This document shows, one piece after another, positions 1 through 8,662 of a stretch of 64,000 bases of DNA. The position numbers were made by a program, and so were the translations under genes. Every line of letters begins with the position of its first letter. Position 1 is the first letter of the stretch. The stretch spans positions 49,733 through 113,732 of the forward strand of contig CAZRJC010000007.1 of the NCBI GenBank assembly GCA_964600385.1, written 5' to 3'. The stretch comes from DMER64 sp964600385 (GTDB taxonomy: Bacteria > Bacteroidota > Bacteroidia > Bacteroidales > UBA932). The notes under the pieces are model-generated. The model did not search any database. It worked only from the letters and a program-made list of their open reading frames with translations, and was not told where the DNA came from.

Positions 1-2
1 TG

Positions 3-215
3 ATCCCGTTCACCTCTCCCATGGTGATGCTTGCCAGACTGCCTTTTGGAGGTGTTCCTCTGTGGCAGTTGCTTCTGTCCCTTGTTTTGCTTTTTGCCAC
101 ATTTATTGCAGTTGTGCACTTCTCGGCAAAGATCTATCGTGTAGGGATTCTGATGTACGGGAAAAAAATCACCTGGAAAGAGCTTTGGAAATGGATGCGT
201 TACAAAAACGGATAA
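3..215 (+). CDS. C-terminal end of an ABC-2 type transporter permease (partial)
   Basis: The reading frame is already open at the window edge and ends at a TAA at 213-215, so only the last 70 residues are visible. They start with IPFTSPMVMLARLPFG, contain one hydrophobic segment (about residues 24-45 of the fragment), and end in a basic cytoplasmic tail (YGKKITWKELWKWMRYK). This pattern is typical of the C-terminus of ABC-2/NatB-type permeases of Bacteroidota. The next gene starts inside its 3' end (25-base overlap), suggesting co-transcription. The substrate cannot be judged from this fragment. Confidence 0.7.
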   Translation: MPFTSPMVMLARLPFGGVPLWQLLLSLVLLFATFIAVVHFSAKIYRVGILMYGKKITWKELWKWMRYKNG

Positions 216-979
216 AACAATCCCTGCACTTCTTCATCTTGCCGGTAATTCTGACAGTCTGCGCCATGCCTCTGCAGGCACAGACTGTCAGAACAAGCCG
301 TATTCTTATGGATACCGTTGTGTTTGCGGGTTATGCCATGCCTACGGTACAACAGATAATGGACAAATACTCTCCTGAACTTCACAGGAAAATGGGAAAA
401 GTGGTCGGATATACGGTCAGCGAAATGCGTTCTTATTCCCCGGAGAGCCCGTTATCCAATCTTGCTGCTGACGCACTACTGGCCGTGGCAAGGAACAAAT
501 ACGGAAAAGACAACGTGGATTTCAGCCTTACCAACTTTGGGGGTATCCGCACCTTCTTTCCCAGAGGCGATGTCCGCCTGTACGATATCTATGCCGTATT
601 CCCTTTTGAAAACACGTTGGTACTTATATCAATGAAAGGCAGTCAGGTTCGTGAATTATTCGACTCATTTGCACGTACGCGTGTTGAAGCGCTGGGTGGC
701 GTATCCCTGAAAATAAAAAATCATTCCATTACAGAATTGCTCATTAATGGGAAACCTCTTGACGATAACAGAATCTACCGGGTTGCTACCATAGATTTTC
801 TTTTATCGGGAGGAGATAAGGTTTCTGCCCTGAAAGACAATCTTAAGGTGGATTTTTCCGGGATAACCGTTCGTGATGTGATTCTTAAGTACATAGATGT
901 TTTTACACGCAACGGCGAACCGATACCCTCAATAAAAGACGGTAGGGTAACGGTTGATAATGCATCAGGAGATCAGTAA
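191..979 (+). CDS. 5'-nucleotidase C-terminal domain protein, exported
   Basis: A 262-residue protein matching the substrate-binding C-terminal domain of UshA-type 5'-nucleotidases (SNLAADALL, DFSLTNFGGIRTFFPRG, YDIYAVFPFENTLV, YRVATIDFLLSGGD). I chose the ATG at 191 rather than an upstream in-frame start because it gives a proper signal peptide (basic MDALQKRIKQ, hydrophobic core, cleavage near PLQAQ). It should act in the periplasm. The metallophosphatase half of the enzyme is a separate gene starting 2 bases downstream, so the two polypeptides probably form one nucleotidase. It overlaps the upstream permease gene by 25 bases. Confidence 0.88.
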   Translation: MDALQKRIKQSLHFFILPVILTVCAMPLQAQTVRTSRILMDTVVFAGYAMPTVQQIMDKYSPELHRKMGKVVGYTVSEMRSYSPESPLSNLAADALLAVARNKYGKDNVDFSLTNFGGIRTFFPRGDVRLYDIYAVFPFENTLVLISMKGSQVRELFDSFARTRVEALGGVSLKIKNHSITELLINGKPLDDNRIYRVATIDFLLSGGDKVSALKDNLKVDFSGITVRDVILKYIDVFTRNGEPIPSIKDGRVTVDNASGDQ

Positions 980-981
980 TC

Positions 982-1791
982 ATGAATACATTACATTTAC
1001 TACCCCGGCTTACCGTATTGTTCTGCTTTTATGCATCCCAGCTGAATGCTCAGGATCTGGTTATTCTGCACACAAATGACATGCACAGCCAGATGGAAGC
1101 ATTTACTTCCGGAAGAAATGCCGGCACAGGAGGCGTGCTTTCCATGTCGGGCTACATTCGGCAGGTACGTGAAAAAAATAATCATGTCCTTTATCTCGAT
1201 GCCGGAGATTACAATCAGGGTACCCCCTATTTTAATCTTTTCGGGGGCATGATGGAAGTGGAGTTGATGAATGCCATGGGGCTGAATGCCACCACTCTCG
1301 GAAATCATGAATTCGATAACGGAATGGAAGATCTGGTAAAAAGGCTCTCCAAGGCAAAATATCAGACTTTATGTGCAAATTATGATATCCATTACCGGCC
1401 TCTAAAAAGGCTGGTCAAACCCTATGCCATTTTTACGACAGGAGATGTTAAGGTAGGCGTTATTGGCTTAACCCTGGATCTTACCGGATATACTTCGGGG
1501 ACAGTTCTGGAAAAACTCACCTACCATGACCCAATTCAGGTTGCTGAAGATCTGGCAGTTAAACTGAAGAAAAAAGGCTGCCGCATGATCATCTGTCTTA
1601 CTCACCTGGGACTGGAAACCGACAAGATCCTGGCGGAAAACTCACGTAATATAGATCTGATTATCGGAGGCCATTCCCATACTTTTCTGGAGAATGCGGA
1701 ACATTGTATGAATCTGGAAGGAAAAGATGTGACGATAGTACAGACGGGGGCCAATACCGTGTATACGGGACGTATAGATATTAATTTTTGA
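982..1791 (+). CDS. 5'-nucleotidase metallophosphatase domain protein, exported
   Basis: A 269-residue calcineurin-like metallophosphatase forming the N-terminal half of a UshA-type nucleotidase. Metal-binding motifs are visible: DMH (D33, H35), GD (D76), GNHE (107-110), a TH pair near residue 203, and GGHSH near 230. Residues 1-23 form a signal peptide, so it acts in the periplasm on extracellular nucleotides or related phosphoesters. In canonical UshA this domain is fused upstream of the substrate-binding domain. Here the order is reversed and the genes are separate, with 2 bases between them. The exact substrate is inferred from the family. Confidence 0.9.
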   Translation: MNTLHLLPRLTVLFCFYASQLNAQDLVILHTNDMHSQMEAFTSGRNAGTGGVLSMSGYIRQVREKNNHVLYLDAGDYNQGTPYFNLFGGMMEVELMNAMGLNATTLGNHEFDNGMEDLVKRLSKAKYQTLCANYDIHYRPLKRLVKPYAIFTTGDVKVGVIGLTLDLTGYTSGTVLEKLTYHDPIQVAEDLAVKLKKKGCRMIICLTHLGLETDKILAENSRNIDLIIGGHSHTFLENAEHCMNLEGKDVTIVQTGANTVYTGRIDINF

Positions 1792-1801
1792 ACAGGATAC
1801 T

Positions 1802-2374
1802 ATGTTTCTGGAAAATCATAAACGATCCGGCTGGATAGAAGTTATCTGCGGATCTATGTTCTCCGGAAAAACCGAAGAACTGATAAGAAGACTAAAACGC
1901 GCAAAGTTTGCCAACCAAAGAGTCGAGATATTCAAGCCTCAGCTGGATACGCGTTATTCTTCCCAGGAAGTGGTTTCTCACGATAGTAACAGCATTCTCT
2001 CAACACCTGTCGATTCTGCCGAAAGTATTTTATTACTTGCAAATAACGTAGAGGTAGTGGGCATCGATGAGGCGCAATTTTTTGACATGAATCTTATTCG
2101 TGTCTGTCAGATGCTTGCAGATAACGGAATACGCGTAATAGTTGCAGGGCTCGACATGGATTACCTGGGCAATCCGTTTGGTCCCATGCCTGGCCTAATG
2201 GCGGTTGCCGAGCATGTCACTAAAGTCCACGCAATATGTGTCCGTTGCGGAGACTCCGCACAACATTCCCATAGGCTCAGCACCAGTACCCGGCTGGTGG
2301 AACTGGGCGAAAAAGACTCCTATGAACCTCTTTGCCGGCATTGTTTCAATAAAGTGAAAAATGAAAGAACTTGA
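1802..2374 (+). CDS. tdk: Thymidine kinase (type II)
   Basis: A 190-residue protein, the usual length for a bacterial type II thymidine kinase, which phosphorylates thymidine to dTMP in the salvage pathway. The P-loop GSMFSGKT is at residues 17-24, the Walker B-like DEAQ at 89-92, and the structural zinc site is intact (C146, C149, C178, C181). The family lasso-loop region follows around residues 150-175. The gene starts 10 bases after the nucleotidase stop and overlaps alr by 14 bases, so it lies inside a tight operon. Its nucleotidase neighbours make a nucleoside-salvage context plausible. Confidence 0.96.
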   Translation: MFLENHKRSGWIEVICGSMFSGKTEELIRRLKRAKFANQRVEIFKPQLDTRYSSQEVVSHDSNSILSTPVDSAESILLLANNVEVVGIDEAQFFDMNLIRVCQMLADNGIRVIVAGLDMDYLGNPFGPMPGLMAVAEHVTKVHAICVRCGDSAQHSHRLSTSTRLVELGEKDSYEPLCRHCFNKVKNERT

Positions 2375-3464
2375 GTACACACATCTGGAGATCAACATCT
2401 CTAACCTGAAACACAATCTTGCTTATTTTAAATCCTTCCTTCCCCCCACCGAAAAACTGCTTGTCCTGGTAAAGGCCTACGGATACGGACATGGAGCCGG
2501 AGAATTTTCAAAGATCCTTGAAAAAAACGGTATTGACTATCTGGCCGTGGCTTCTCCTCAGGAAGGTGTGGAAATAAGAAAAGCGGGTGTGAAATTACCC
2601 ATTATAGTTCTATCCGGAGGCTGTGAACATTTTCCACTGCTCATGGAATACAATCTGGAGCCAAGTATCCCGACCCTGGAGTCATTTCTGAAGTTTGTCG
2701 CAACGGCGCGTGAGATGGGTAAAAAAGAATATCCCGTTCATATCAAGCTGGACACGGGCATGCACCGGTTAGGATTTGAACTTCCCGGACTTGGGGCTTT
2801 AATTGACGAACTGCCCTCACCCTATGCACACATTGCATCGGTATTCACTCATTTTGTTGCCTCGGGAGATCCCGTTCACGACGACTTTACCCGTCAGCAG
2901 ATAGCCATCTTCGAAGAAGGCAGTTCTGCAATATTGAAAGCTCTTCCCTACCGTCCTTTACGTCATATTCTGAATTCTCCCGGAATTGAAAGGTTTGCCA
3001 AAGAAGCCGCATACGACATGGCCCGCCTGGGCATCGGATTGTACGGCATGTCTTACGTTGACCGTACTAAGCTCAAACCAACCGCCTTCCTGAGAACTCC
3101 CGTACTTCAAGTAAGAACAATCAACGCAGGCGAGACCGTCGGCTACGGTAGAGCGGGAAAAATTGTCTCGGGGCCTGCCAAAATAGCTACTCTGGCAATT
3201 GGTTATGCCGACGGAGTGAACCGTCGCTTGAGCGTAGGACGTGCCTCGTTTATGGTTAACGGGCAGCTGGCTCCCACAGTAGGCAATATATGTATGGATA
3301 TGTGCATGATAGACGTAACCGGCATTGACGTGAAAGAAGGTGACATGGTGACGATTTTCGGAGAGAATCCCTCTATTTTTACTTTGGCAGAAACACTTGG
3401 GACAATTCCTTACGAAATACTCACCTCGGTGGCATACAGAGTGCCGCGAGTCTATGTTGATTAG
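2361..3464 (+). CDS. alr: Alanine racemase
   Basis: A 367-residue fold-type III PLP enzyme that interconverts L- and D-alanine, supplying D-Ala for peptidoglycan. The PLP lysine K38 lies in VKAYGYGHG, and the catalytic tyrosine is Y262 in ETVGYGRAG. The C-terminal beta domain carries the expected GNICMDMCMIDVT motif. No fused MurF domain is present, unlike in some Bacteroidota where MurF-Alr is a fusion. It overlaps tdk by 14 bases and meets holA tail to tail with a 4-base overlap. Confidence 0.95.
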   Translation: MKELEYTHLEINISNLKHNLAYFKSFLPPTEKLLVLVKAYGYGHGAGEFSKILEKNGIDYLAVASPQEGVEIRKAGVKLPIIVLSGGCEHFPLLMEYNLEPSIPTLESFLKFVATAREMGKKEYPVHIKLDTGMHRLGFELPGLGALIDELPSPYAHIASVFTHFVASGDPVHDDFTRQQIAIFEEGSSAILKALPYRPLRHILNSPGIERFAKEAAYDMARLGIGLYGMSYVDRTKLKPTAFLRTPVLQVRTINAGETVGYGRAGKIVSGPAKIATLAIGYADGVNRRLSVGRASFMVNGQLAPTVGNICMDMCMIDVTGIDVKEGDMVTIFGENPSIFTLAETLGTIPYEILTSVAYRVPRVYVD

Positions 3465-4507
3465 GCTACTATCTTGCAGACCAGTTCCGTCAGCAACTCA
3501 CCATCTGTGGCTTCGCCGCGGTTAGACGATTTGTACAAATTATCGTACCGGCCCAAAAGTTCAATCACGTTTAATGTTCTTTTAAAAGAATAATTTCGCG
3601 CAGCGGTTGCAATTTCCTTTAAAAAATAAAAATTACCTCCCATTTCCCTCCCTATTTCTTCGGGAGAAAGGGATGGATTCTCCATTCTCACGGCATGATA
3701 CCTGAGTATGCGCGAAAAATGCGTATACATGAGACTTATCAGCATCACCAGGGGATATTTCTTATCGTTGTCGGAATAATATGAAATAATTGGCTGGATC
3801 ATGGCAAAGTTTCTTTCTGAAATATACCGGAACAATGTAAACGGGCTGTAATCTCTGTTCACCCCGACTGACCGTTCCACGGTATCGGTGGTCACGGTAT
3901 CGGTTCCCTGGGGCATAAGAAGGAACAATTTATCCAATTCCATGGCAATGCGCTGAAGATCGGTTCCCAGAAAGTCAGCCATCATTCCGGCGGCCTGAGG
4001 TTCAATCTTATATTTCATTTCCCCGAGGTAAGCAGTTATCCAGTTCGCCACTTCGTAATCTCTCAGGGAATTGGACTCCAGTACTTCACATACCTTTTGG
4101 GCCGCACTCCAAAAGGAACTCCTCTTGTCAACGGATTTGCCCATAAAACAGAGCACAAGAACTGTAGAGGGATTGACAGCCTTAAAATAATGGACAAACA
4201 ACTCAAATCCTTTCATCTGTTGAGCCTCACGCACAATAACCACCTGTCGGTCTGCCATCATGGGATACCTTCTTGCATTGTCAATTACCTGAGCGGCAGT
4301 CACGGCATTTCCGTAGAGAATAAGCTGATTGAACGCTTTCTGGTCTTCGGGCAGGGCATGTTCGGCTATATAAGAACTGAGTTTGTCTACATAGAAAGAC
4401 TCCTCGCCCATCAACAGATAACAAGGTTTGTAATTTCCGGACTGCAGATCAGATAATATCCGCTTGTATGCAGAAAAGGTGTCTTTTGTTGTTGTTTTTG
4501 CGGCCAT
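3461..4507 (-). CDS. holA: DNA polymerase III subunit delta
   Basis: A 348-residue clamp-loader delta subunit, which opens the sliding clamp for the replicative polymerase. The N-terminal AAA-like region has the family pattern (PCYLLMGEESFYVDKL, then NARRYPMMADRQVVIVREAQQ), the middle has LDKLFLLMP, and the C-terminal collar domain closes with LLTELVCKIV. As usual for delta, there is no functional Walker A. It is transcribed away from the HsdR_N gene, 26 bases after the small coiled-coil gene on the same strand, and ends in a 4-base convergent overlap with alr. Confidence 0.9.
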   Translation of the reverse strand: MAAKTTTKDTFSAYKRILSDLQSGNYKPCYLLMGEESFYVDKLSSYIAEHALPEDQKAFNQLILYGNAVTAAQVIDNARRYPMMADRQVVIVREAQQMKGFELFVHYFKAVNPSTVLVLCFMGKSVDKRSSFWSAAQKVCEVLESNSLRDYEVANWITAYLGEMKYKIEPQAAGMMADFLGTDLQRIAMELDKLFLLMPQGTDTVTTDTVERSVGVNRDYSPFTLFRYISERNFAMIQPIISYYSDNDKKYPLVMLISLMYTHFSRILRYHAVRMENPSLSPEEIGREMGGNFYFLKEIATAARNYSFKRTLNVIELLGRYDNLYKSSNRGEATDGELLTELVCKIVA

Positions 4508-4533
4508 GCAGCAAAATTAAGCAATCCACCCGA

Positions 4534-4821
4534 CTAATCTTTAAAAAGCGATCCGATTTTGGAAAAGCCCTCTTTAAAGGATTCGCTTGCAGACTGAAAA
4601 GCGCTTTTAATCTCGTCCCAGTTTTCTTCAGAGGCGTTCATCAGCCTATCATACCTGGCCTTCAATTCATCTTTCTTTTCTTTCAGCTCTGCTATTCTTT
4701 CTTCATACTCGGCTCTTATCTTGCCGGTTGTTTTGTCTTTTTCTGCTTCAAGACGGTCAATCCTGGCAAAAATCTCATCAATGCTTTTCTTTGCATTTTT
4801 TTTGAATTGTTCTCTGTCCAT
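4534..4821 (-). CDS. Small charged coiled-coil protein (sll1863-like stress family)
   Basis: A 95-residue soluble protein that is almost entirely helical and highly charged. Residues 1-65 form a long Lys/Glu-rich heptad-like coiled coil (DEIFARIDRLEAEKDKTTG), and the tail carries an amphipathic FKEGFSKIGSLFKD segment. It resembles short Bacteroidota proteins annotated as sll1863-family stress response proteins, but that assignment rests on composition rather than a catalytic motif. It lies 26 bases upstream of holA on the same strand and 42 bases from the divergent HsdR_N gene. Function is unknown. Confidence 0.7.
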   Translation of the reverse strand: MDREQFKKNAKKSIDEIFARIDRLEAEKDKTTGKIRAEYEERIAELKEKKDELKARYDRLMNASEENWDEIKSAFQSASESFKEGFSKIGSLFKD

Positions 4822-4848
4822 AGTAATGTTATTTGTGTAAATATAACA

Positions 4849-4856
4849 TATCTTTG
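4849..4856 (+). promoter_or_regulatory. Bacteroidota -7 promoter box (TATCTTTG)
   Basis: TATCTTTG matches the TAnnTTTG consensus and ends 7 bases before the ATG at 4864, implying a very short 5' leader. A good TTTG -33 box at normal spacing is not obvious. Confidence 0.5.
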
Positions 4857-4863
4857 GAATCTT

Positions 4864-5271
4864 ATGAACGATCCGAATCTAATCTATTGTCTTGTAAGGA
4901 AGAAATGGATTGTACGAACACCCGAAGAAGAAGTTCGCCAGAATATGATCCGTCACCTTCATCTTGTTTGCGGTGCTCCGCTACACCTGATGACCTGTGA
5001 ATACCCTATTGAGTTAAACGGGAAATCCTTCCGGGCAGATTTGGTGCTTCACGACCGGCACGCCAGTCCGCTGATACTGGCTGAATTCAAAGCTCCGCAA
5101 GTAGCTTTGGGATCCAATGCGCTCGACCAGCTAAAACGCTATAATACAGTACTTCTGGCACCTTACCTGTTAATAGGGAATAACCGTCAGACCTACTTCT
5201 GCAAATTCAACTCTAACAGTCAGTCTTACGAATTTCTTAACGAAATACCATCTTTCGAACAGCTTTTATAG
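4864..5271 (+). CDS. Stand-alone HsdR N-terminal domain (PD-(D/E)XK) protein
   Basis: A 135-residue protein resembling the HSDR_N domain found at the start of type I restriction subunits. It shows the nuclease-fold core: Asp in RADLVLHD (about residue 57) and the ExK-type motif LAEFKAP (about 75-81). No helicase or translocase domain follows, and no hsdM/hsdS is nearby, so this is not a type I system. I chose the ATG at 4864 because the longer upstream reading frame runs antisense across holA and the coiled-coil gene. Similar orphan proteins are common in Bacteroidota beside holA; their role is unknown. Confidence 0.8.
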   Translation: MNDPNLIYCLVRKKWIVRTPEEEVRQNMIRHLHLVCGAPLHLMTCEYPIELNGKSFRADLVLHDRHASPLILAEFKAPQVALGSNALDQLKRYNTVLLAPYLLIGNNRQTYFCKFNSNSQSYEFLNEIPSFEQLL

Positions 5272-5279
5272 TACTTTTG
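5272..5279 (+). promoter_or_regulatory. Bacteroidota -7 promoter box (TACTTTTG) of cca
   Basis: TACTTTTG fits TAnnTTTG and ends only 4 bases before the cca ATG at 5284, so cca may have its own near-leaderless transcript despite lying 12 bases after the previous gene. Confidence 0.45.
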
Positions 5280-5283
5280 CGGA

Positions 5284-6687
5284 ATGAAATCGCCCCTGAG
5301 ATTTAAAATTTTCGGTATAGTCGCCCGACAAGCCGCTATTTTAGGAGTTCGTGCTTTTGTAATAGGTGGATATGTACGGGACTTCTTTCTTGGCCGTCCA
5401 TGCACAGATATCGACATAGTAGTGGAGGGCAGCGGTATTGAGCTGGCCAATGCAGTGGCCCGGGAACTGGGGGTGAAGACTACCGTTTTCAAGAATTTTG
5501 GTACCGCCATGCTCAGATACAGGGGGCTGGAAGTGGAATTTGTGGGAGCCCGCAAAGAATCCTACAGACAGGACTCGCGTAAACCGTTAGTTGAGGACGG
5601 ATCTATTGAAGACGACCAGAAGAGGCGGGATTTCACAGTCAACGCCATGGCCTTTAGCCTGCAGGCACATGATTACGGAGAAGTCATAGATCCTTTCAAC
5701 GGGTTGCAGGATCTTCAGGATAAAATAATGCGCACTCCGCTTGACCCCGATGTCACTTACAGCGATGACCCGCTGCGAATGATCAGAGCTATTCGTTTCG
5801 CAACTCAGTTAGGCTTCTCCATCGAAAAAAATTCCTTTGAATCCATTAAACGGAATGCCTCACGGATAAGCATCGTTTCCCAGGAGAGGATCACAGATGA
5901 ATTGCAAAAGATCATGGCGGCTGACAAACCCTCAACAGGTTTTGTATTGCTGGAAAAATCGGGATTGCTTAAAATTATCCTGCCGCAGCTGGCTCACCTG
6001 AAAGGTGTTGAAACGATGGAAGGAAAAGGCCACAAGGAAAATTTCAGTCATACTTTAAAAGTTCTTGACAACGTAGCCGCTCAAAGTAATAATATATGGC
6101 TCCGATGGGCCGCGCTATTGCATGATATTGGCAAACCGGCCAGCAAACAATATCAGCCCCAGGCAGGATGGACTTTCCACGGACATGAGTTTTTAGGAAG
6201 TAAAATGATCCTGCCAGTTTTCCGGCAACTTAAACTTCCTTTAACAGAAGAGATGCGGTATGTCCGGAAAATGGTATTGCTTCATCTCAGGCCTATTGCT
6301 CTGGTTAACGAGGTAAGCGATTCCGGTGTACGCCGGCTGCTTTTTGATGCCGGAGATGATATAGATGACCTCATGCTTTTATGCAGGGCCGACATTACTT
6401 CCAAAAATGAAGCAACGGTCCGCAAGCACATGGATAATTTCGAGCGGGTCAGGCAGAAACTGGTGGAAGTGGAGGAAAAAGACGCAATCCGCAATTTTCA
6501 GCCCCCTGTATCAGGCGAGCTGATCATGAGCACATACGGACTTAAACCATGTAAGGAAGTCGGTCTGATTAAGGATTACATAAAAGAGGCTATTCTTGAC
6601 GGGAGAATAGGCAATAATCTCAGCCAGGCACTTGAATTAATGCAGGAACGGGCCAAAGAGCTCGGTCTTACTCGACAAGATGCATAA
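5284..6687 (+). CDS. cca: tRNA nucleotidyltransferase / poly(A) polymerase family with HD domain
   Basis: A 467-residue class II nucleotidyltransferase that adds or repairs the 3' CCA of tRNAs. In order: the GGYVRD motif (residues 28-33) with catalytic DID (42-44), RRDFTVNAMAF (about 113-124), the RMIRAIRFATQLGF neck motif, and a C-terminal HD domain with H280 and D281 (LLHDIGKP). The HD domain suggests additional 2',3'-cyclic phosphodiesterase or phosphatase activity, as known for several CCA enzymes. It converges on folE with a 20-base overlap of the 3' ends. Confidence 0.92.
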   Translation: MKSPLRFKIFGIVARQAAILGVRAFVIGGYVRDFFLGRPCTDIDIVVEGSGIELANAVARELGVKTTVFKNFGTAMLRYRGLEVEFVGARKESYRQDSRKPLVEDGSIEDDQKRRDFTVNAMAFSLQAHDYGEVIDPFNGLQDLQDKIMRTPLDPDVTYSDDPLRMIRAIRFATQLGFSIEKNSFESIKRNASRISIVSQERITDELQKIMAADKPSTGFVLLEKSGLLKIILPQLAHLKGVETMEGKGHKENFSHTLKVLDNVAAQSNNIWLRWAALLHDIGKPASKQYQPQAGWTFHGHEFLGSKMILPVFRQLKLPLTEEMRYVRKMVLLHLRPIALVNEVSDSGVRRLLFDAGDDIDDLMLLCRADITSKNEATVRKHMDNFERVRQKLVEVEEKDAIRNFQPPVSGELIMSTYGLKPCKEVGLIKDYIKEAILDGRIGNNLSQALELMQERAKELGLTRQDA

Positions 6688-7255
6688 ACTCTTCACGGGT
6701 ACGCATATCTTTTAGAAACGCACCGGTAAAAGCGGATGTCACCATCTTTGAATGTTGCTTCTCTACACCCCGTATCTGCATGCACATATGTTCCGCCTCA
6801 ATAATCACTGCTACTCCCAATGGATTTAAAGTCTGCTGGATACAATCCCTTATCTGTACGGTAAGCCGTTCCTGAATCTGCAGGCGACGGGCAAATGTTT
6901 CTACTACGCGGACAATTTTGCTCACCCCGGTAATATAGCCGTTTGGAATATAACCTACATGTGCTTTCCCATAAAATGGCAACATGTGATGTTCGCACAT
7001 TGAATACACTTCAATATCCTTAACAAGAACTATCTGTTGGTATTCTTCCTTAAAACGGGCTGAGTTTAATATGGCGGCGGGATCTTCACGATATCCCTTT
7101 GTCAGGAACTGCATGGCTTTTGCAACACGCACGGGAGTTTTTAAGAGGCCTTCCCGTTCCGGATCCTCCCCCATCAGTTGGAGTATGGCTTTGTAATGCC
7201 CGGCAAGTTTTTCGGTAACTTCTGGAGAGTAATTATCTTCCTTTCTGTATGACAT
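6668..7255 (-). CDS. folE: GTP cyclohydrolase I
   Basis: A 195-residue enzyme that converts GTP to 7,8-dihydroneopterin triphosphate, the first step of folate (and pterin) synthesis. The zinc-site motif MCEHHMLPFYGKAHVGYIP and the C-terminal zinc ligand region AEHMCMQIRGV are intact, as is the RLTVQ motif. The ATG at 7255 (MSYRKEDNY) is preferred over an upstream start 19 codons earlier because homologues begin near here and the extension looks like translated leader. The 3' end overlaps that of cca by 20 bases. Confidence 0.94.
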   Translation of the reverse strand: MSYRKEDNYSPEVTEKLAGHYKAILQLMGEDPEREGLLKTPVRVAKAMQFLTKGYREDPAAILNSARFKEEYQQIVLVKDIEVYSMCEHHMLPFYGKAHVGYIPNGYITGVSKIVRVVETFARRLQIQERLTVQIRDCIQQTLNPLGVAVIIEAEHMCMQIRGVEKQHSKMVTSAFTGAFLKDMRTREEFMHLVE

Positions 7256-7368
7256 AATGCTTGGAATGAAATTTGCGTCAAAAATACGAAAAAAAACGAG
7301 TATGCCTGACATCCTTAAACTTTAGGCCTGCGGCGTAGTCAAAGCATTTATTTCGTACATTCGCACTC

Positions 7369-8082
7369 ATGGAAAAAGAAGCTATTATCAAAATCAAAGG
7401 TATCAGGAAAATCTACCAGGTAGGGAATCAGGAAGTACGCGCACTAAACGGCGTTGACCTGACTATTTATAAAAATGAATACGTGGCCATTATGGGGCCC
7501 TCAGGATCCGGGAAATCTACCCTCATGAACCTGTTGGGATGCCTGGACACGCCCACCAGTGGGACTTATATTCTGAACGATACCGATGTTAGTCAGATGC
7601 GTGATGATCAACTGGCAGAAGTTAGAAACAAAGAAATTGGCTTTGTTTTCCAGTCTTTTAACCTTCTTCCGCGTTACGATGCCCTCAACAATGTTGCGCT
7701 GCCGCTGATATATGCAGGAATACCAAAGTTAAAAAGGGAAGAAGTGGCAAAGAACGCCCTCATGAACGTAGATCTTGGCGATCGGATGGAGCACAAGCCC
7801 AATGAGCTGTCCGGAGGCCAGAAACAACGTGTTGCCGTTGCCCGCGCAATGGTTAACAACCCCTCCATTATTCTGGCTGACGAACCTACCGGTAACCTCG
7901 ACACTAAAACTTCTGTGGACATCATGTCTCTTTTCGAAGAAGTATACGCAAAAGGAAATACAATTATTGTAGTAACCCACGAAGAAGATATATCGCATTA
8001 CGCACGGCGGATTGTTCGCTTGCGCGATGGACTTATTGAAAGCGATGAAATTAATCCCCATCCGGTTCTTGAAAAGAAATGA
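7369..8082 (+). CDS. ABC transporter ATPase, LolD/MacB type
   Basis: A 237-residue ATPase of the LolD/MacB/FtsE-like group. Walker A GPSGSGKST is at residues 43-51, the Q-loop follows in FVFQSFNLLPRY, the signature LSGGQKQR is near 147, and Walker B ILADEP near 169 is followed by TGNLD and a switch histidine (VVTHE). This subfamily drives lipoprotein release or macrolide/peptide export through a mechanotransmission permease, but no permease is adjacent. The stop codon overlaps the start of the next gene (ATGA), so the two are translationally coupled. Confidence 0.88.
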   Translation: MEKEAIIKIKGIRKIYQVGNQEVRALNGVDLTIYKNEYVAIMGPSGSGKSTLMNLLGCLDTPTSGTYILNDTDVSQMRDDQLAEVRNKEIGFVFQSFNLLPRYDALNNVALPLIYAGIPKLKREEVAKNALMNVDLGDRMEHKPNELSGGQKQRVAVARAMVNNPSIILADEPTGNLDTKTSVDIMSLFEEVYAKGNTIIVVTHEEDISHYARRIVRLRDGLIESDEINPHPVLEKK

Positions 8083-8630
8083 GTAATGTATACACCCGAA
8101 AAGGAGATGACGGCACGACATCTCTTGCGGGAGGTACAAGGGTTTCCAAGACACACCCCCGCATTGCGGCATACGGAAAAGCAGACGAGCTTATTTCGTG
8201 GATTGGCGTTGTGAGAAGCTACCTTACCCTTCCTGAGTATACAGATCTTTCCGGGCTCAATGAAACTTTTTTATCAATTCAATCCCGGCTAATGACTATT
8301 GCCGGCCTGCTTGCTACCGAAACCCCCGACCCAAAATGGGCCGCCACTTTAGCTGAAGACACCACCCGCCTGGAAGCATCCATTGATGAAATCCAACTTC
8401 ATATACCTGCTTTTAAATCATTTATTCTTCCCGGCAGCCCCTCTGTCTCTGCCTTCACCCATGTGGCACGCACCGTATGCAGAGAGACCGAACGGTTGGT
8501 TGCGGCTCTTGGCCCAGATATTGTATTCCCGGAAGTTATCATATATCTGAATCGTCTTTCCGATTATCTATTTGTACTTGCACGCTATATATGTACCAAT
8601 ACAGGTAGTAAAGAAGACATTTTTTTATAA
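8079..8630 (+). CDS. Cob(I)alamin adenosyltransferase, PduO type
   Basis: A 183-residue PduO-type ATP:cob(I)alamin adenosyltransferase that makes adenosylcobalamin for B12-dependent enzymes. The N-terminal ATP-binding motif YTRKGDDGTTSLAGG (residues 5-19), the central helices, and the C-terminal arginine-rich motif (TVCRETERLV, then YLNRLSDYLFVLARY) are all present. It starts within the stop of the ABC ATPase gene. No other cobalamin genes are in the window, so the link to the transporter may only be operonic. Confidence 0.93.
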   Translation: MSNVYTRKGDDGTTSLAGGTRVSKTHPRIAAYGKADELISWIGVVRSYLTLPEYTDLSGLNETFLSIQSRLMTIAGLLATETPDPKWAATLAEDTTRLEASIDEIQLHIPAFKSFILPGSPSVSAFTHVARTVCRETERLVAALGPDIVFPEVIIYLNRLSDYLFVLARYICTNTGSKEDIFL

Positions 8631-8635
8631 CTTTG
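8628..8635 (+). promoter_or_regulatory. Bacteroidota -7 promoter box (TAACTTTG)
   Basis: TAACTTTG ends 27 bases before the ATG at 8663 and overlaps the stop codon region of the adenosyltransferase gene. It would drive the DUF2795-like gene and trkA. Confidence 0.5.
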
Positions 8636-8662
8636 CACACATTTTTAAAAATTTATGCATCA

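Noticed and set aside
4864..5271. Type I restriction system based on the HsdR_N domain
   Set aside because: No helicase domain and no methylase or specificity genes are present.
7256..7368. Riboswitch upstream of the ABC ATPase and cobalamin adenosyltransferase genes
   Set aside because: The 113-base divergent region is too short and shows no cobalamin-box or other riboswitch core.
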